Source of the DNA: Komagataeibacter intermedius TF2
GTDB lineage: Bacteria; Pseudomonadota; Alphaproteobacteria; Acetobacterales; Acetobacteraceae
Length of the DNA stretch: 64,000 nt
Direction of reading: 5' to 3'
NCBI RefSeq assembly: GCF_000964425.1
Contig: NZ_BANF01000100.1
Location: 24,036-88,035, forward strand
In this document: one piece after another, positions 43,424-52,331 of the stretch
Numbering within the stretch: position 1 is the first letter of the stretch
Layout of the letters: each line of letters opens with the position of its first letter
Notes under the pieces: generated by a model
Database searches by the model: none
The model's input: only the letters and a program-made list of their open reading frames with translations
What the model was told of the DNA's origin: nothing
Made by a program: the position numbers and the translations under genes

Positions 43424-44881
43424 TCAGGAACGGCTATAGGCGTCTTCCAGCCGGACAATGTCATCTTCCCCCAGATAGGGGCCGGACTGGACCTCGATCA
43501 GCGTCAGGGGAATGCGACCGGGATTTTCCAGCCTGTGTACGGCCCCGAGCGGCAGGTAGACACTTTCGTTTTCCCGCACGAGGATCGTTTCCTCATTACG
43601 CGTGACCTGCGCCGTACCTTCCACCACCACCCAGTGTTCGGCACGGTGATAGTGTTTCTGCAGCGACAGCTTTTCCCCCGGTTCCACCACGATCCGCTTG
43701 ACCTGGAAACGGTTGCCGACAATCAGGGTCTCATAAAACCCCCATGGGCGGTAGCAGCGGCTGTGGGTGGTCGCTTCCTTGCGGCCATCCTTCTTCAGTT
43801 GCGAGACAATGGCCTTTACGTCCTGCGCGTGGTCACGGTGCGTCACCAGCACCGCATCATCATTGACCACCACCAGCAGATCTTCCACCCCGGTTACCGC
43901 AGTCAGGATGCCATCGGTACGCACATAGCTGTTTGATGTATTGAACACCGCGACATCGCCAATGGTCACGTTGCCATGACCGTCCCTGGGGCCAAGTTCC
44001 CACAACGCGTCCCAGCTTCCCACATCGGACCAGCCGAAATCACCGGGAATGACGGTCATGAGGCCCGTGCGCTCGGCCACCGCGTAATCAATGGAAATAT
44101 CGGGCGAACTGGCGAAGGCTGTCGCATCCAGCCGTTCGAAATCGATATCCGACCTGCGGTCCTGCACGGCCTGCCGCACGGCAGTCAGGATGGCGGGTTC
44201 GTATTTTTCCATTTCCTGCAGCATGGTGCGGGCCGTGAATACGAACATGCCCGAATTCCACAGGAACTGCCCTGACTGCAGCATGCGCGTGGCATTCGCA
44301 GCATCGGGTTTTTCCACGAAACGCGCAACGCTGTAGGCACCATCATACCCGGCCAGCGGGGCGCCCTTTTCGATATAGCCATACCCCGTTTCCGCCCGGG
44401 TTGGCGTCATGCCGAATGTCACGATGCGCCCCGCGCGCGCCACCCTGACCGCAATATCCAGCGCGGACGCGACATTTTCGGGTTTCTGGATCGCGGCATC
44501 AGCCGCCATGACCCACAGCACGGCGTCGGGATCGGTTTCCGCCGCCAGCAGGGCCGCCGCGGCAATGGCGGGGGCGGAGTTGCGGCCAACCGGTTCCAGC
44601 AGGATGCGCGGCGCGGTAATGCCGACTTCCTTCAGCTGTTCGGCCATGGCGAAGCGATGTTCGTTGTTGCAGACGATAATCGGGTCGGCAAAGCCCGGTC
44701 CCTGGCTGCGCAGGGCGGTTTCCTGCACCATTGTCCGCCGGGAGACCAGCGGCCAGAACTGCTTGGGGTACGAACTGCGCGAGACGGGCCACAACCGGCT
44801 GCCGCTGCCGCCGGACAGGATAACCGGTATCACTGGCGTGGTAGGATGCTGCGATGTTGCATGCGTGACGGAAACGACCAT
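43424..44881 (-). CDS. manC: Mannose-1-phosphate guanylyltransferase / mannose-6-phosphate isomerase
   Basis: A 485-residue bifunctional enzyme. The N-terminal nucleotidyltransferase domain begins VIPVILSGGSGSRLWPVSRSSYPKQFWPL, with the G-G-S-G-S-R-L-W-P pyrophosphorylase signature. Further segments are FVEKPDAANATRMLQSG and GDFGWSDVGSWDALWELG. The C-terminal cupin domain (RPWGFYETLIVGNRFQVKRIVVEPGEKLSLQKHYHRAEHWVVVEGTA) holds the isomerase metal site. It makes GDP-mannose for acetan-type exopolysaccharide or LPS. AGGAG lies five bases before ATG 44881; GTG 44887 overlaps that site and is less likely. Confidence 0.96.
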   Translation of the reverse strand: MVVSVTHATSQHPTTPVIPVILSGGSGSRLWPVSRSSYPKQFWPLVSRRTMVQETALRSQGPGFADPIIVCNNEHRFAMAEQLKEVGITAPRILLEPVGRNSAPAIAAAALLAAETDPDAVLWVMAADAAIQKPENVASALDIAVRVARAGRIVTFGMTPTRAETGYGYIEKGAPLAGYDGAYSVARFVEKPDAANATRMLQSGQFLWNSGMFVFTARTMLQEMEKYEPAILTAVRQAVQDRRSDIDFERLDATAFASSPDISIDYAVAERTGLMTVIPGDFGWSDVGSWDALWELGPRDGHGNVTIGDVAVFNTSNSYVRTDGILTAVTGVEDLLVVVNDDAVLVTHRDHAQDVKAIVSQLKKDGRKEATTHSRCYRPWGFYETLIVGNRFQVKRIVVEPGEKLSLQKHYHRAEHWVVVEGTAQVTRNEETILVRENESVYLPLGAVHRLENPGRIPLTLIEVQSGPYLGEDDIVRLEDAYSRS

Positions 44882-44931
44882 TCTCACTCCTGAAAAACCG
44901 GCGCTGTACAGACGAAAACCGGTGAAAACCT

Positions 44932-45606
44932 TTAATGAACCTGCTGCCCCGACATACGCAGGACATCCAGCGAGGCACGCAGTTGCATCGCCTTTTCAAA
45001 ATCGGCGATCTGCTGGCGCCGGTCCGCGAACAGAATGGCGTCCACATGAATGACCAGCTTGCGCAGGCGCCAGAACTGCTCGGCATCGACAATCAGCGTG
45101 CGCGACATATCCTCCAGCGCACCAACCTGTATGTATTTGGTATGGTGCACGGGATCATCATGCAGTTCCTCGACAAAGATCGGAACGAAACACAACGGCA
45201 CCGAACAGGGCGCGGGAACAAAGGGACGTGTTTCATGCCCGTCATAGACCTTGACGCGGCTGATATCGAATTTGCGATATTCCTGCAAAAGCCACGCCAT
45301 CTGTGCCGGTGGCGCGATACGGGCGAATTCGGCACGGGTAATGTCCAGGAAAACACGGCGGTCGCGTATGATCGTCGCGTCATATTCCGCAAGCTGCCTG
45401 GCGTAGGCCGCCTCTTCCTGTGAATGCTTCATCAGGATGTTATGCCTGGCGAAGTTCACGTCGCTCTGGCTGTCCCGGTTCAGGTACACCGCGAAACCGC
45501 CCAGCACGCACAGCAGGACAGGCAGGGCCATGCACATCCACCAGTGCCGCCTTGCAAATGCCAGCACGCCCGTATGCTCCAGCGTCTGCGCCGGATGATA
45601 CATCAT
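44932..45606 (-). CDS. Single-pass membrane protein of unknown function
   Basis: A 224-residue protein; ATG 45606 was chosen because AGGGAG lies nine bases before it. The N-terminus is short and cytoplasmic, one transmembrane helix covers about residues 24-42 (MCMALPVLLCVLGGFAVYL), and a soluble domain follows. That domain has helical stretches (EEAAYARQLAEYDATIIRDRR, EQFWRLRKLVIHVDAILFADRRQQI) and a Pro/Cys segment (RPFVPAPCSVPLCFVPIFVEEL). No family was recognised. It precedes manC by 50 bp on the same strand and may be co-transcribed with it. Confidence 0.75.
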   Translation of the reverse strand: MMYHPAQTLEHTGVLAFARRHWWMCMALPVLLCVLGGFAVYLNRDSQSDVNFARHNILMKHSQEEAAYARQLAEYDATIIRDRRVFLDITRAEFARIAPPAQMAWLLQEYRKFDISRVKVYDGHETRPFVPAPCSVPLCFVPIFVEELHDDPVHHTKYIQVGALEDMSRTLIVDAEQFWRLRKLVIHVDAILFADRRQQIADFEKAMQLRASLDVLRMSGQQVH

Positions 45607-45776
45607 CCACCGGTTCTCCCTGACTGTATGCCCGTCCAACAGGAATGTACCATGCGTCAGGCGGTTTCCTGCCCCCAGCAGGCAGGGCCGTTTTTCTGGC
45701 CTGTCATACTAGCAGAACAGGCCTGTTCCTGTCATGCAGGGAGATATTCCCTGCCCCCAGCACAGGTTGCGCCTGC

Positions 45777-47054
45777 ATGTCCTGCCTGCCCCTGCATCTT
45801 GCCATCCTGACATGCATCGTGCTGCCGGTCGCGGGCACGCAGGCGGCAGCCCCCACGCCGCCAGTTCCGACGACCGGGCCCGTCATGGAACGCGTGGTGC
45901 TGGTCGCACGCCACGGCATACGCAGCCCCACCCACCCCATTGCGGAACTGGACGCGCGCACACACCGGCGCTGGCAGACATGGCCCGTCGCCCCCGGCGA
46001 CCTGACGGACCACGGCAGGCGCAACCTGTCCCTGATGGGGGCGGCACTGGGCCAGTATTACCGGCAGGCCGGCGTACTACCCACGCAGGGATGCAGGGCG
46101 GGGGCAGTCGCGGTCTGGTCGGATGCGACGGACCAGCGCACGCTGCAGACCGGCGACATCATGGGTCACGCCCTGACGCCTGGCTGCCCGGTCGCTACCG
46201 ACAGCCTGCCCGCGGGCACGCACGACCCGATTTTCAATGACCTGCATGCATACGATACACCCGCATTGCAGCAGACGATCATGACCGACCTGTCCACCGC
46301 ACTGGCGCACGACCGTGACAGCCGTCCCGCCGACGTACGGCAGGCGCAGGCCACCGCACAGGCCGTAGTCCAGCCCGGCGGATGCGCCATGGGCGCGCCC
46401 TGCTTCACCGGACCGGACAGGGCCACATGGCACAAAAATGCACCCAAACTGTCCGGTGGCCTGTCACAATCCGCCGACGTGGCGGAGGACATGCTGCTGG
46501 AATACGCGCAGAGCATGCCCGATGACGCGATCGGGTGGGGGCAGCCGGACATCCGTCACATGATCGATACCCTCATGCCCGCCCATAACCATGCCAGCCG
46601 CCTGATGCGCCGCCTGCCTGCACTGGCCTTTCCACGCGGGCACATACTGGCGGGCATGATAACGGAACTGGTGGCAGGTAATGCCGTGCGCGAACCCGAT
46701 GGCGACATGATTGCGGCCAGCACGCCGGTTGTCCTGTTTGCAGGCCATGACAGCACGCTGGATATGCTGGCGGCGATCTTCGGCCTGGACTGGTCCTTTG
46801 CCGACATGCCCGATCCGACCGGCCCCGACACCACGCTGGGGTTCGAGACATGGCGCATGCCCGATGGACAGCAGCGGGTGCGCGCGGTCATCTTCCATCA
46901 GGGGCTTGATGCGCTCCGCACGGAACAGGCCATCACGGTTCAGCCTGACATCCTGCCCCTGCGCGCCTGTCAGTCCGGAACGGATGGAAGCTGCACGCTG
47001 GCCGATTTCACACGGGTTTTTACCAGCCGCCTTGCTGCATACCGGCGGGACTGA
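45777..47054 (+). CDS. Histidine acid phosphatase (AppA/Agp-like phytase or sugar phosphatase)
   Basis: A 425-residue periplasmic protein with a signal peptide (SCLPLHLAILTCIVLPVAGTQAAA). VLVARHGIRSPTHP has the R-H-G-x-R-x-P active site with the phosphohistidine, and VLFAGHDSTLDML holds the C-terminal H-D proton donor. Other AppA/Agp-like segments are LTDHGRRNLSLMGAALGQYYRQAG, VAVWSDATDQRTLQTGDIM and LGFETWR. It releases phosphate from phytate, glucose-1-phosphate or similar esters. It lies near the pstS and porin genes, which fits phosphate scavenging, but no Pho box was seen before it. The longer frame to 45645 is unlikely. Confidence 0.88.
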   Translation: MSCLPLHLAILTCIVLPVAGTQAAAPTPPVPTTGPVMERVVLVARHGIRSPTHPIAELDARTHRRWQTWPVAPGDLTDHGRRNLSLMGAALGQYYRQAGVLPTQGCRAGAVAVWSDATDQRTLQTGDIMGHALTPGCPVATDSLPAGTHDPIFNDLHAYDTPALQQTIMTDLSTALAHDRDSRPADVRQAQATAQAVVQPGGCAMGAPCFTGPDRATWHKNAPKLSGGLSQSADVAEDMLLEYAQSMPDDAIGWGQPDIRHMIDTLMPAHNHASRLMRRLPALAFPRGHILAGMITELVAGNAVREPDGDMIAASTPVVLFAGHDSTLDMLAAIFGLDWSFADMPDPTGPDTTLGFETWRMPDGQQRVRAVIFHQGLDALRTEQAITVQPDILPLRACQSGTDGSCTLADFTRVFTSRLAAYRRD

Positions 47055-47131
47055 AACCGTCGCTGGCAACTGCCTGAACAGCCCAGCTTACGAAACAGCC
47101 CACGAATTCCGGGAACGTTCTGGTAGACCCC

Positions 47132-47165
47132 CGGGAAAGGTCACCTTTTTGAACAAAGGCCGTAC
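47132..47165. repeat. Degenerate stem-loop repeat, copy 6, between convergent genes
   Basis: Sequence aaaggtcacctttttgaacaaaggc resembles the core of the family, but the arms pair poorly. It lies between the convergent phosphatase and methyltransferase genes, the same kind of place as copies 2, 4 and 5. Confidence 0.35.
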
Positions 47166-47177
47166 CCGGCCCCTTCT

Positions 47178-48557
47178 TCAGCTTGCGCTGGCCGCTGCAT
47201 GCCCGCCCGGAACGGGCATATCCGCATCCTGCACCGAAGGCGGCATGGCCACCCGGCAGAACCGGAACCCCGTGCCCGCGCGGGCATGGCGCGCCAGCAC
47301 ATGCGCCAGACGGGGCTGGGTTACGGTAGTGGCAATCCGTTCATCCATTTCCATAACCACAAAGCGGCGCGTTCCCCCATCTGTCGCGTTCAGGTCCATG
47401 ACAGCCTGCGCTGTCGTGCCCGATCCGCCAAAGGCATCCAGCACCACGGCACCGGGATCGGGACACAGCGCCCGCAGCAGGTATGTCACCAGCGGAAGCG
47501 GCTTGGGATAGTCAAAGCGGACACCGCACCGCGCCAGCGCGGCCGATGCCTGCTGCACCGTCCCCATACCCTGCAGCACGGTCAGGATATGGCTGGGCTG
47601 GTCCTGACGGTCCTTTTCCATGAACACCGCCCCACTGGCGGTCAGGTAAAAGCGGGTTTTCAGCCCCTGCCGGTCGGTAATATCCTCAAACCCCGCCGCA
47701 ATGAACGCCGCGCACTGCCGACGCGAACTCCATCCACTGCGCAGGGTGACGGGATGCACCAGCCGTCCCGCGCGGACCTCCATCGGCGTGGTAAAGCGTG
47801 GCCAGAAGGCGGGATCCGCCGGGACGGGAATGACGCCATGGTCAAAGCTGGCGGGAAAACCGGCAGGCAGCACCAGATCGCAGACCGGATTGCGCGGTCC
47901 GTTCTTGACAATGGTGTTGCGAATGACCGGCCGCCGCAGCTTGCTGCGGGCGCCGACCTGCGGGGCCAGCACGCGTCCGGGAACGAAACGCCGGGCATCG
48001 CGCGCGAACACCACCACATATTCATGGTTGGTCTTGATGCGGCTGTGGTTATCGATATTGCCGGTATTGACCCAGACAAAGGTCGCCAGAAAATTATCCG
48101 CTCCGAACACCTCTTCCATCAGCAGGCGCAGGCGGGGGTATTCACGGTCATCGATGCAACAGGCAATGACGCCATGTTCAGCCATGAGCCGCCGCAGGTA
48201 CAGCAACCGCGGATACATGAGACATAGCCAGCGGTCCTGCCGCGACAGGGCGCGGGCCGCCGCCGGACCCAGTGCTGCATCCAGCCAGTGCAGGCCTGCG
48301 GGCGCGCTGGCGCTGTCATCATACAGCCAGTCGCGCCGTCCCGTATTATAGGGCGGGTCGGTCAGCACCATGTCCACCCGTCCGGCATGATCGGGCACAA
48401 GCGCATCCAGCGCCGCAAGGTTGTCCCCCAGGATGATCCTGTCGCCCCCCTGCGCCGCCCCACGGGACAGGGCGGGATCAACCTGCAGCACGCCCCGGCG
48501 CATCCGTTCCAGATAAACGGTGACGGCGTGCTTGCCCTCCCATTCCAGCGTGGCCAC
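47178..48557 (-). CDS. Type III-like (Mod) DNA adenine methyltransferase, orphan
   Basis: A 459-residue beta-class N6-adenine methyltransferase. The N-terminus MATLEWEGKHAVTVYLERM matches type III Mod proteins. The catalytic motif DPPYNTG is at 67-73, a motif X-like GDNLAALDAL precedes it, and the SAM motif I VLDAFGGSGTTAQAVMDLN is near residue 405, giving the IV-then-I order of beta-class enzymes. No Res helicase or other nuclease gene is adjacent. It could act as a solitary epigenetic methylase or belong to an unlinked system. It is shorter than many Mod subunits (around 600 residues), so the recognition region is compact. Confidence 0.88.
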   Translation of the reverse strand: MATLEWEGKHAVTVYLERMRRGVLQVDPALSRGAAQGGDRIILGDNLAALDALVPDHAGRVDMVLTDPPYNTGRRDWLYDDSASAPAGLHWLDAALGPAAARALSRQDRWLCLMYPRLLYLRRLMAEHGVIACCIDDREYPRLRLLMEEVFGADNFLATFVWVNTGNIDNHSRIKTNHEYVVVFARDARRFVPGRVLAPQVGARSKLRRPVIRNTIVKNGPRNPVCDLVLPAGFPASFDHGVIPVPADPAFWPRFTTPMEVRAGRLVHPVTLRSGWSSRRQCAAFIAAGFEDITDRQGLKTRFYLTASGAVFMEKDRQDQPSHILTVLQGMGTVQQASAALARCGVRFDYPKPLPLVTYLLRALCPDPGAVVLDAFGGSGTTAQAVMDLNATDGGTRRFVVMEMDERIATTVTQPRLAHVLARHARAGTGFRFCRVAMPPSVQDADMPVPGGHAAASAS

Positions 48558-49686
48558 GTACCCTCCGTCCCTGCCTGCGCAATGCCTGCCCCACTATCCC
48601 GCAATCCGCCCCTTCAGGGAAAGACGGCAGGGCGGGGCGATGTTGAACAGGTCATTTTTCATATGCATTAAGATTGATAATAACATGACAGAATCGAAGC
48701 CGGACAGACCTGCGCGCAGGAAAATCCGGCCCAGACGCCCGCAAATCTCGCTGCGACGCATGAAACCCTATCGGATCATGCGACTACCCCGATTGCGACA
48801 TACAATGCCCGAGATCGGGCCCGTTACCTTGCTGCAAGCGCATGCTGGCATATGGTCGCCAACGTATTCCCGCCGTCACAGATGGCGGGCAGGGCAGTTC
48901 AGGCGGATCGAAAGACACGACACCACGATCGCCACCCGCGACCTGGCCATTCCATTCCGGATCAGACAGCCTCTACCTACCGCCGCCGCAAACGCGGCCG
49001 GATGCGCCGCCACATGGATCCGGCTGCAGGCACGGACTCTTCCTTGCGCGCGGCATTTCATAATGAACCGGAGCAGTCGTGACATCGCACGCGCATGGTC
49101 TGATACCCGTCGCCACTCCGCCCGAACCGAAAGGCGCGCTCCCCTTTATCCATCAACCCGCACGTCACGGATGAAACGCGGCCTGTGCCCGCACTGGCCC
49201 TCCCATTGATCGGGCGGCGTTGAAATGAAAGGGGATGATGTCTTTCGAAGCTTTTTGCAAAAAGCTTCACCAAAAACGTTTTTCGGATTTATGGATTGTG
49301 TCGTGCAGTGAATATCATGAACAAACTATGGTAAAATATCTAAAATATAAATTATTGAAAAATAATATTAAAATATTACGGTAAAAGTACGATATTAGCG
49401 AATGTAAGAAAGATAACGTGAAGTTGAGGAAATACTTCCACCCTTTATACAGAAATATACCCTGAACATATCAACAATTTAACAGTAATTATATACACCA
49501 TACAAATATTACTATTTTATTTGTAAATATATACATTTCATATTCGTTCATGCCATCCAGAACAACCCTTCGAATAAACAATACTAAATTAGTTTTTAAT
49601 AAGGCGCCGAAGTAACTTCCCACCAGAATGGATATGTCCCTGCCTCCCTGATTGTTCATTTTCCTGCCGTATATGGTGCTTCGGCT
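48558..49686. other. Intergenic region with degenerate coding-like DNA, then AT-rich DNA
   Basis: From 48684 to about 49209 two overlapping plus-strand frames are open: one Arg/Pro-rich (MTESKPDRPARRKI...), the other without a start codon. Neither matches a family I recognise and codon use is irregular, so this may be decayed coding sequence or chance. Copy 7 of the stem-loop repeat is at 49247. From about 49290 to 49600 the sequence becomes very AT-rich, as in the 34.5-35.2 kb region, and leads into the luxR-type gene. Confidence 0.45.
49247..49268. repeat. Stem-loop repeat, copy 7 (second-hairpin form)
   Basis: A perfect inverted repeat with arms gaagctttttg and caaaaagcttc, followed by accaaaaacg. 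It matches the second module of copies 3 and 4; the first module is missing. Confidence 0.7.
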
Positions 49687-50466
49687 GTGAATATGATATT
49701 TCCACCTAATGTAATTTATAATTACGTTGATACAGGATACGGTTTTTTGAGTCGCGACCTACTTAACAGCATGGCCATGGATACAATGGAAGCCATGCTG
49801 AATACCCGCACCGTGGATGAACTGGCCGCCCAGTTTCATAAAGCCGTCAACCTGATCGGAGATTTTTACTGTGTCGCGGGCATCATAAAGAAGTTCCAGC
49901 CCGGCGGCCTGCGCCCCACGACATCCAGTTATCCTACATCCTGGACCAGCCATTACATGGGCAGCGAATACGGGCGGGTGGACCCGGTACTGCGCCGTGC
50001 CATGACCAGTGCCACAGGGTTCGGATGGCATGCATGCGACCCGGTGAAACAGCAGGAAAAGGCGCTGGTGACCGACATGCATGACTTTGGTATACATGAC
50101 GGGTTCGTCATACCGATCCATGGGCCGGATGCCTCGGTCTTTCTGGTCAATTTCGGACAGCTTGCGCGCAAAATGGTGTCACCGCGCATGCAGATCGCCC
50201 TGACAACGCTGACCATGCAGTATTACCAGCAGTACCGCCGCCTGACGACGCCGCCCGAACCCCAGCCACCCGCACTGACACAACGCGAATGCGAATGCCT
50301 GGCATGGGTGGCCAATGGCAGGACCACCGTGGAAGTCGCGGACCGGCTGATGCTGAACGAGAACACCGTCAAATTCCATCTCAAGAACGCACAGCGCAAG
50401 CTGGACTGCACCAATCGCGTCACCACGGTGCTCAAGGCCATCTCCCTTGGCCTGATTGTCATCTAG
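49687..50466 (+). CDS. LuxR-family AHL-type transcription regulator (solo)
   Basis: A 259-residue regulator. Residues 40-180 form the autoinducer-binding domain with all six residues conserved among AHL receptors: Trp86, Tyr90, Asp99, Pro100, Trp114 and Gly139 (SWTSHYMGSEYGRVDPVL, GFGWHACDP, HDGFVIP). Residues 197-259 are a GerE/LuxR helix-turn-helix (LTQRECECLAWVANGRTTVEVADRL, NTVKFHLKNAQRKL). It should bind an acyl-homoserine lactone and then DNA. No LuxI-type synthase is in the window. GTG 49687 and ATG 49693 are both possible starts. Three glycosyltransferase-like genes follow on the same strand. Confidence 0.9.
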   Translation: MNMIFPPNVIYNYVDTGYGFLSRDLLNSMAMDTMEAMLNTRTVDELAAQFHKAVNLIGDFYCVAGIIKKFQPGGLRPTTSSYPTSWTSHYMGSEYGRVDPVLRRAMTSATGFGWHACDPVKQQEKALVTDMHDFGIHDGFVIPIHGPDASVFLVNFGQLARKMVSPRMQIALTTLTMQYYQQYRRLTTPPEPQPPALTQRECECLAWVANGRTTVEVADRLMLNENTVKFHLKNAQRKLDCTNRVTTVLKAISLGLIVI

Positions 50467-50762
50467 CAGTTGTCCGCCCTGATCGCGGATCATGCCTGCG
50501 CTGCGACGGGCAAATCCGCGCCATCTATCCGGTGACGCGCCCATGTCGCGACAGGATGATGCGGGCGCATGACACGGCACGATTTATGTAACGCTGGTAC
50601 AGGATACATCCTGCAGCCCCTGCCTTACCTGCAATCCTGATTGAAAATAAGCCTGCGGAATAATCAATTATTAATTGATCTCCCCTAGCAGAATGTCTGT
50701 GCGCGCCCGACAGGCGGCATTGCCGCCCGTTATTCCTTCCCGCCTCAGCCAAGGTAAAGACA
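50467..50762. other. Intergenic gap between the regulator and the glycosyltransferase genes
   Basis: This 296-bp gap shows no gene or clear lux-box-like dyad. The segment around 50640-50690 is AT-rich (gaaaataagcctgcggaataatc) and may hold the promoter of the downstream genes. Confidence 0.45.
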
Positions 50763-52331
50763 GTGCCCGCGGACCCGCTGCTGACGTTGACCCCGACCGA
50801 ACAACAGGACCTTGAAACAGTAAAGGAATCAGGTCTGTTCGACGCTGATTTCTACCTTTCGGTCCACCGGGACGTCGCCGGGTCGAAAATCGATCCCCTG
50901 ATCCACTACATCAAATATGGCTTTCGGGAAGGACGCCAGCCCAACCGCAATTTCCGTCCCGGGCCATACCTGCGCCAGTATCCGGACGCGGGGGCGGACA
51001 ACCGCAATCCCTTCATTCATTTCATCAGGACGCATGGGGGATGTCATATCGCCCACCACGGATTGCTGCCCCGCTTCCATCTGGAAGACCTGAGCGTTGG
51101 CGCGAGAACACTGGAACAGCTCCCGTTTTTTGAACCTGACCTGTATCATGACATCAACCGGGACCTTGAACGCGCGACAACCGACATGGCCGAACATGCC
51201 CTGCTGTATGGCGTGCCGGAAGGCCGGCGCATTTTCGGCGCACTGCATGTCTCACGCACCCTTGGCGCGCTGTGCGTGGCGAAAGGGCTGGATGATGCGG
51301 ACTATATCACCCCTGACGGCGCGATACCTGACAGTGTCGGGATCTATTACAACTCCAACGGCAATGTCTTCATTCATGAAATCGCATCCGACCTGCACGC
51401 CACCCTGTGCGATGCGGGACTGAACTGCGCCCTGCTGGATGAAAACAGCAATCCCGACACCCGGCCCGAACTGTGCATTTTCGTCGCCCCGCATGAATTC
51501 TTCCATCTGGGACGCGGGCAGGACTGGGCCACGGGGGCAATTATCCGTGACGCGATCATGTTCAACACCGAACAGCCGCAGACATTATGGTTTGAACGCG
51601 GCATTCCCTTCCTGCTGATGGCGGCCGGCGTTATCGACATCTGCCACCAGATGGCGGAAAGTTTCCGGCAGGCCGGGCTGCCCGCCATCCATTTTACACC
51701 CAATATCAGCACCGAAAGCACGTATCTGCACAAAAGCGACATGCAGCACGCCATGGTGCGGATCCTGCCACCTGCATGCCGCAGGCGCCCGGACCGGAAC
51801 ACGCCCTTTGCCGACCGGCTGCTCGACATCAGTTTCTTTGGGGGCGCCTCGACCCATCGGGAGGCATTCTTTGCCCGCAATGCCGCCTTCTTCGCGCAGT
51901 TCCGCAACTACTTCTATTATCGCAAATTCACCACGCCGATAGACAGCAGCCCCCGCGACAATCCATTGTCACGTCTGGCGTCCCATGTGGCGGGGCATTC
52001 GCGCATTGCGCTGAACATCCACCGCGATGATTACGGTTTTTTTGAATGGCACCGCATCGTCAAGGGTGCGATGGCCAATGGCAGTGTGGTCGTCTCCGAA
52101 CCCTGCCTGCCGCATCCGGTCTTTCGCCCCAATGAACATTTTCTGGAAGAAAGCGGCCGCCACATCCCCAACCTGATCGAATGGCTGCTGCATACGCCCG
52201 ATGGTCAGGCAAAGGCGGAGGAAGTGCGCCTGAACGCCATCCGGGCCATCGATACCCCCGCCCATAACCGGGCCCGCTGCGCGCGGATCCGCGGGTTCAT
52301 TTCGCATGTATGGAGCACGCCGGAAACATGA
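50763..52331 (+). CDS. Glycosyltransferase-like protein with N-terminal DxxFYL repeats
   Basis: A 522-residue protein starting at GTG. The first 160 residues hold three degenerate copies of a 30-40 residue unit: 24-62 (FDADFYLSVHRDVAG, DPLIHYIKYGFREGRQP), 65-93 (shortened) and 120-158 (FFEPDLYHDINRDLE, LLYGVPEGRRIFG). Similar units occur in exopolysaccharide glycosyltransferases. The remainder is GT-B-like (CIFVAPHEFFHLGRG, FTPNISTESTYL, LLDISFFGGASTHREAFF, IALNIHRDDYGFFEWHRIVKGAMANGSVVVSEP), with glycosyltransferase family 1-type donor-domain features. It lacks a signal peptide. The product is unknown; it is coupled to a GT2 gene. Confidence 0.75.
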   Translation: MPADPLLTLTPTEQQDLETVKESGLFDADFYLSVHRDVAGSKIDPLIHYIKYGFREGRQPNRNFRPGPYLRQYPDAGADNRNPFIHFIRTHGGCHIAHHGLLPRFHLEDLSVGARTLEQLPFFEPDLYHDINRDLERATTDMAEHALLYGVPEGRRIFGALHVSRTLGALCVAKGLDDADYITPDGAIPDSVGIYYNSNGNVFIHEIASDLHATLCDAGLNCALLDENSNPDTRPELCIFVAPHEFFHLGRGQDWATGAIIRDAIMFNTEQPQTLWFERGIPFLLMAAGVIDICHQMAESFRQAGLPAIHFTPNISTESTYLHKSDMQHAMVRILPPACRRRPDRNTPFADRLLDISFFGGASTHREAFFARNAAFFAQFRNYFYYRKFTTPIDSSPRDNPLSRLASHVAGHSRIALNIHRDDYGFFEWHRIVKGAMANGSVVVSEPCLPHPVFRPNEHFLEESGRHIPNLIEWLLHTPDGQAKAEEVRLNAIRAIDTPAHNRARCARIRGFISHVWSTPET

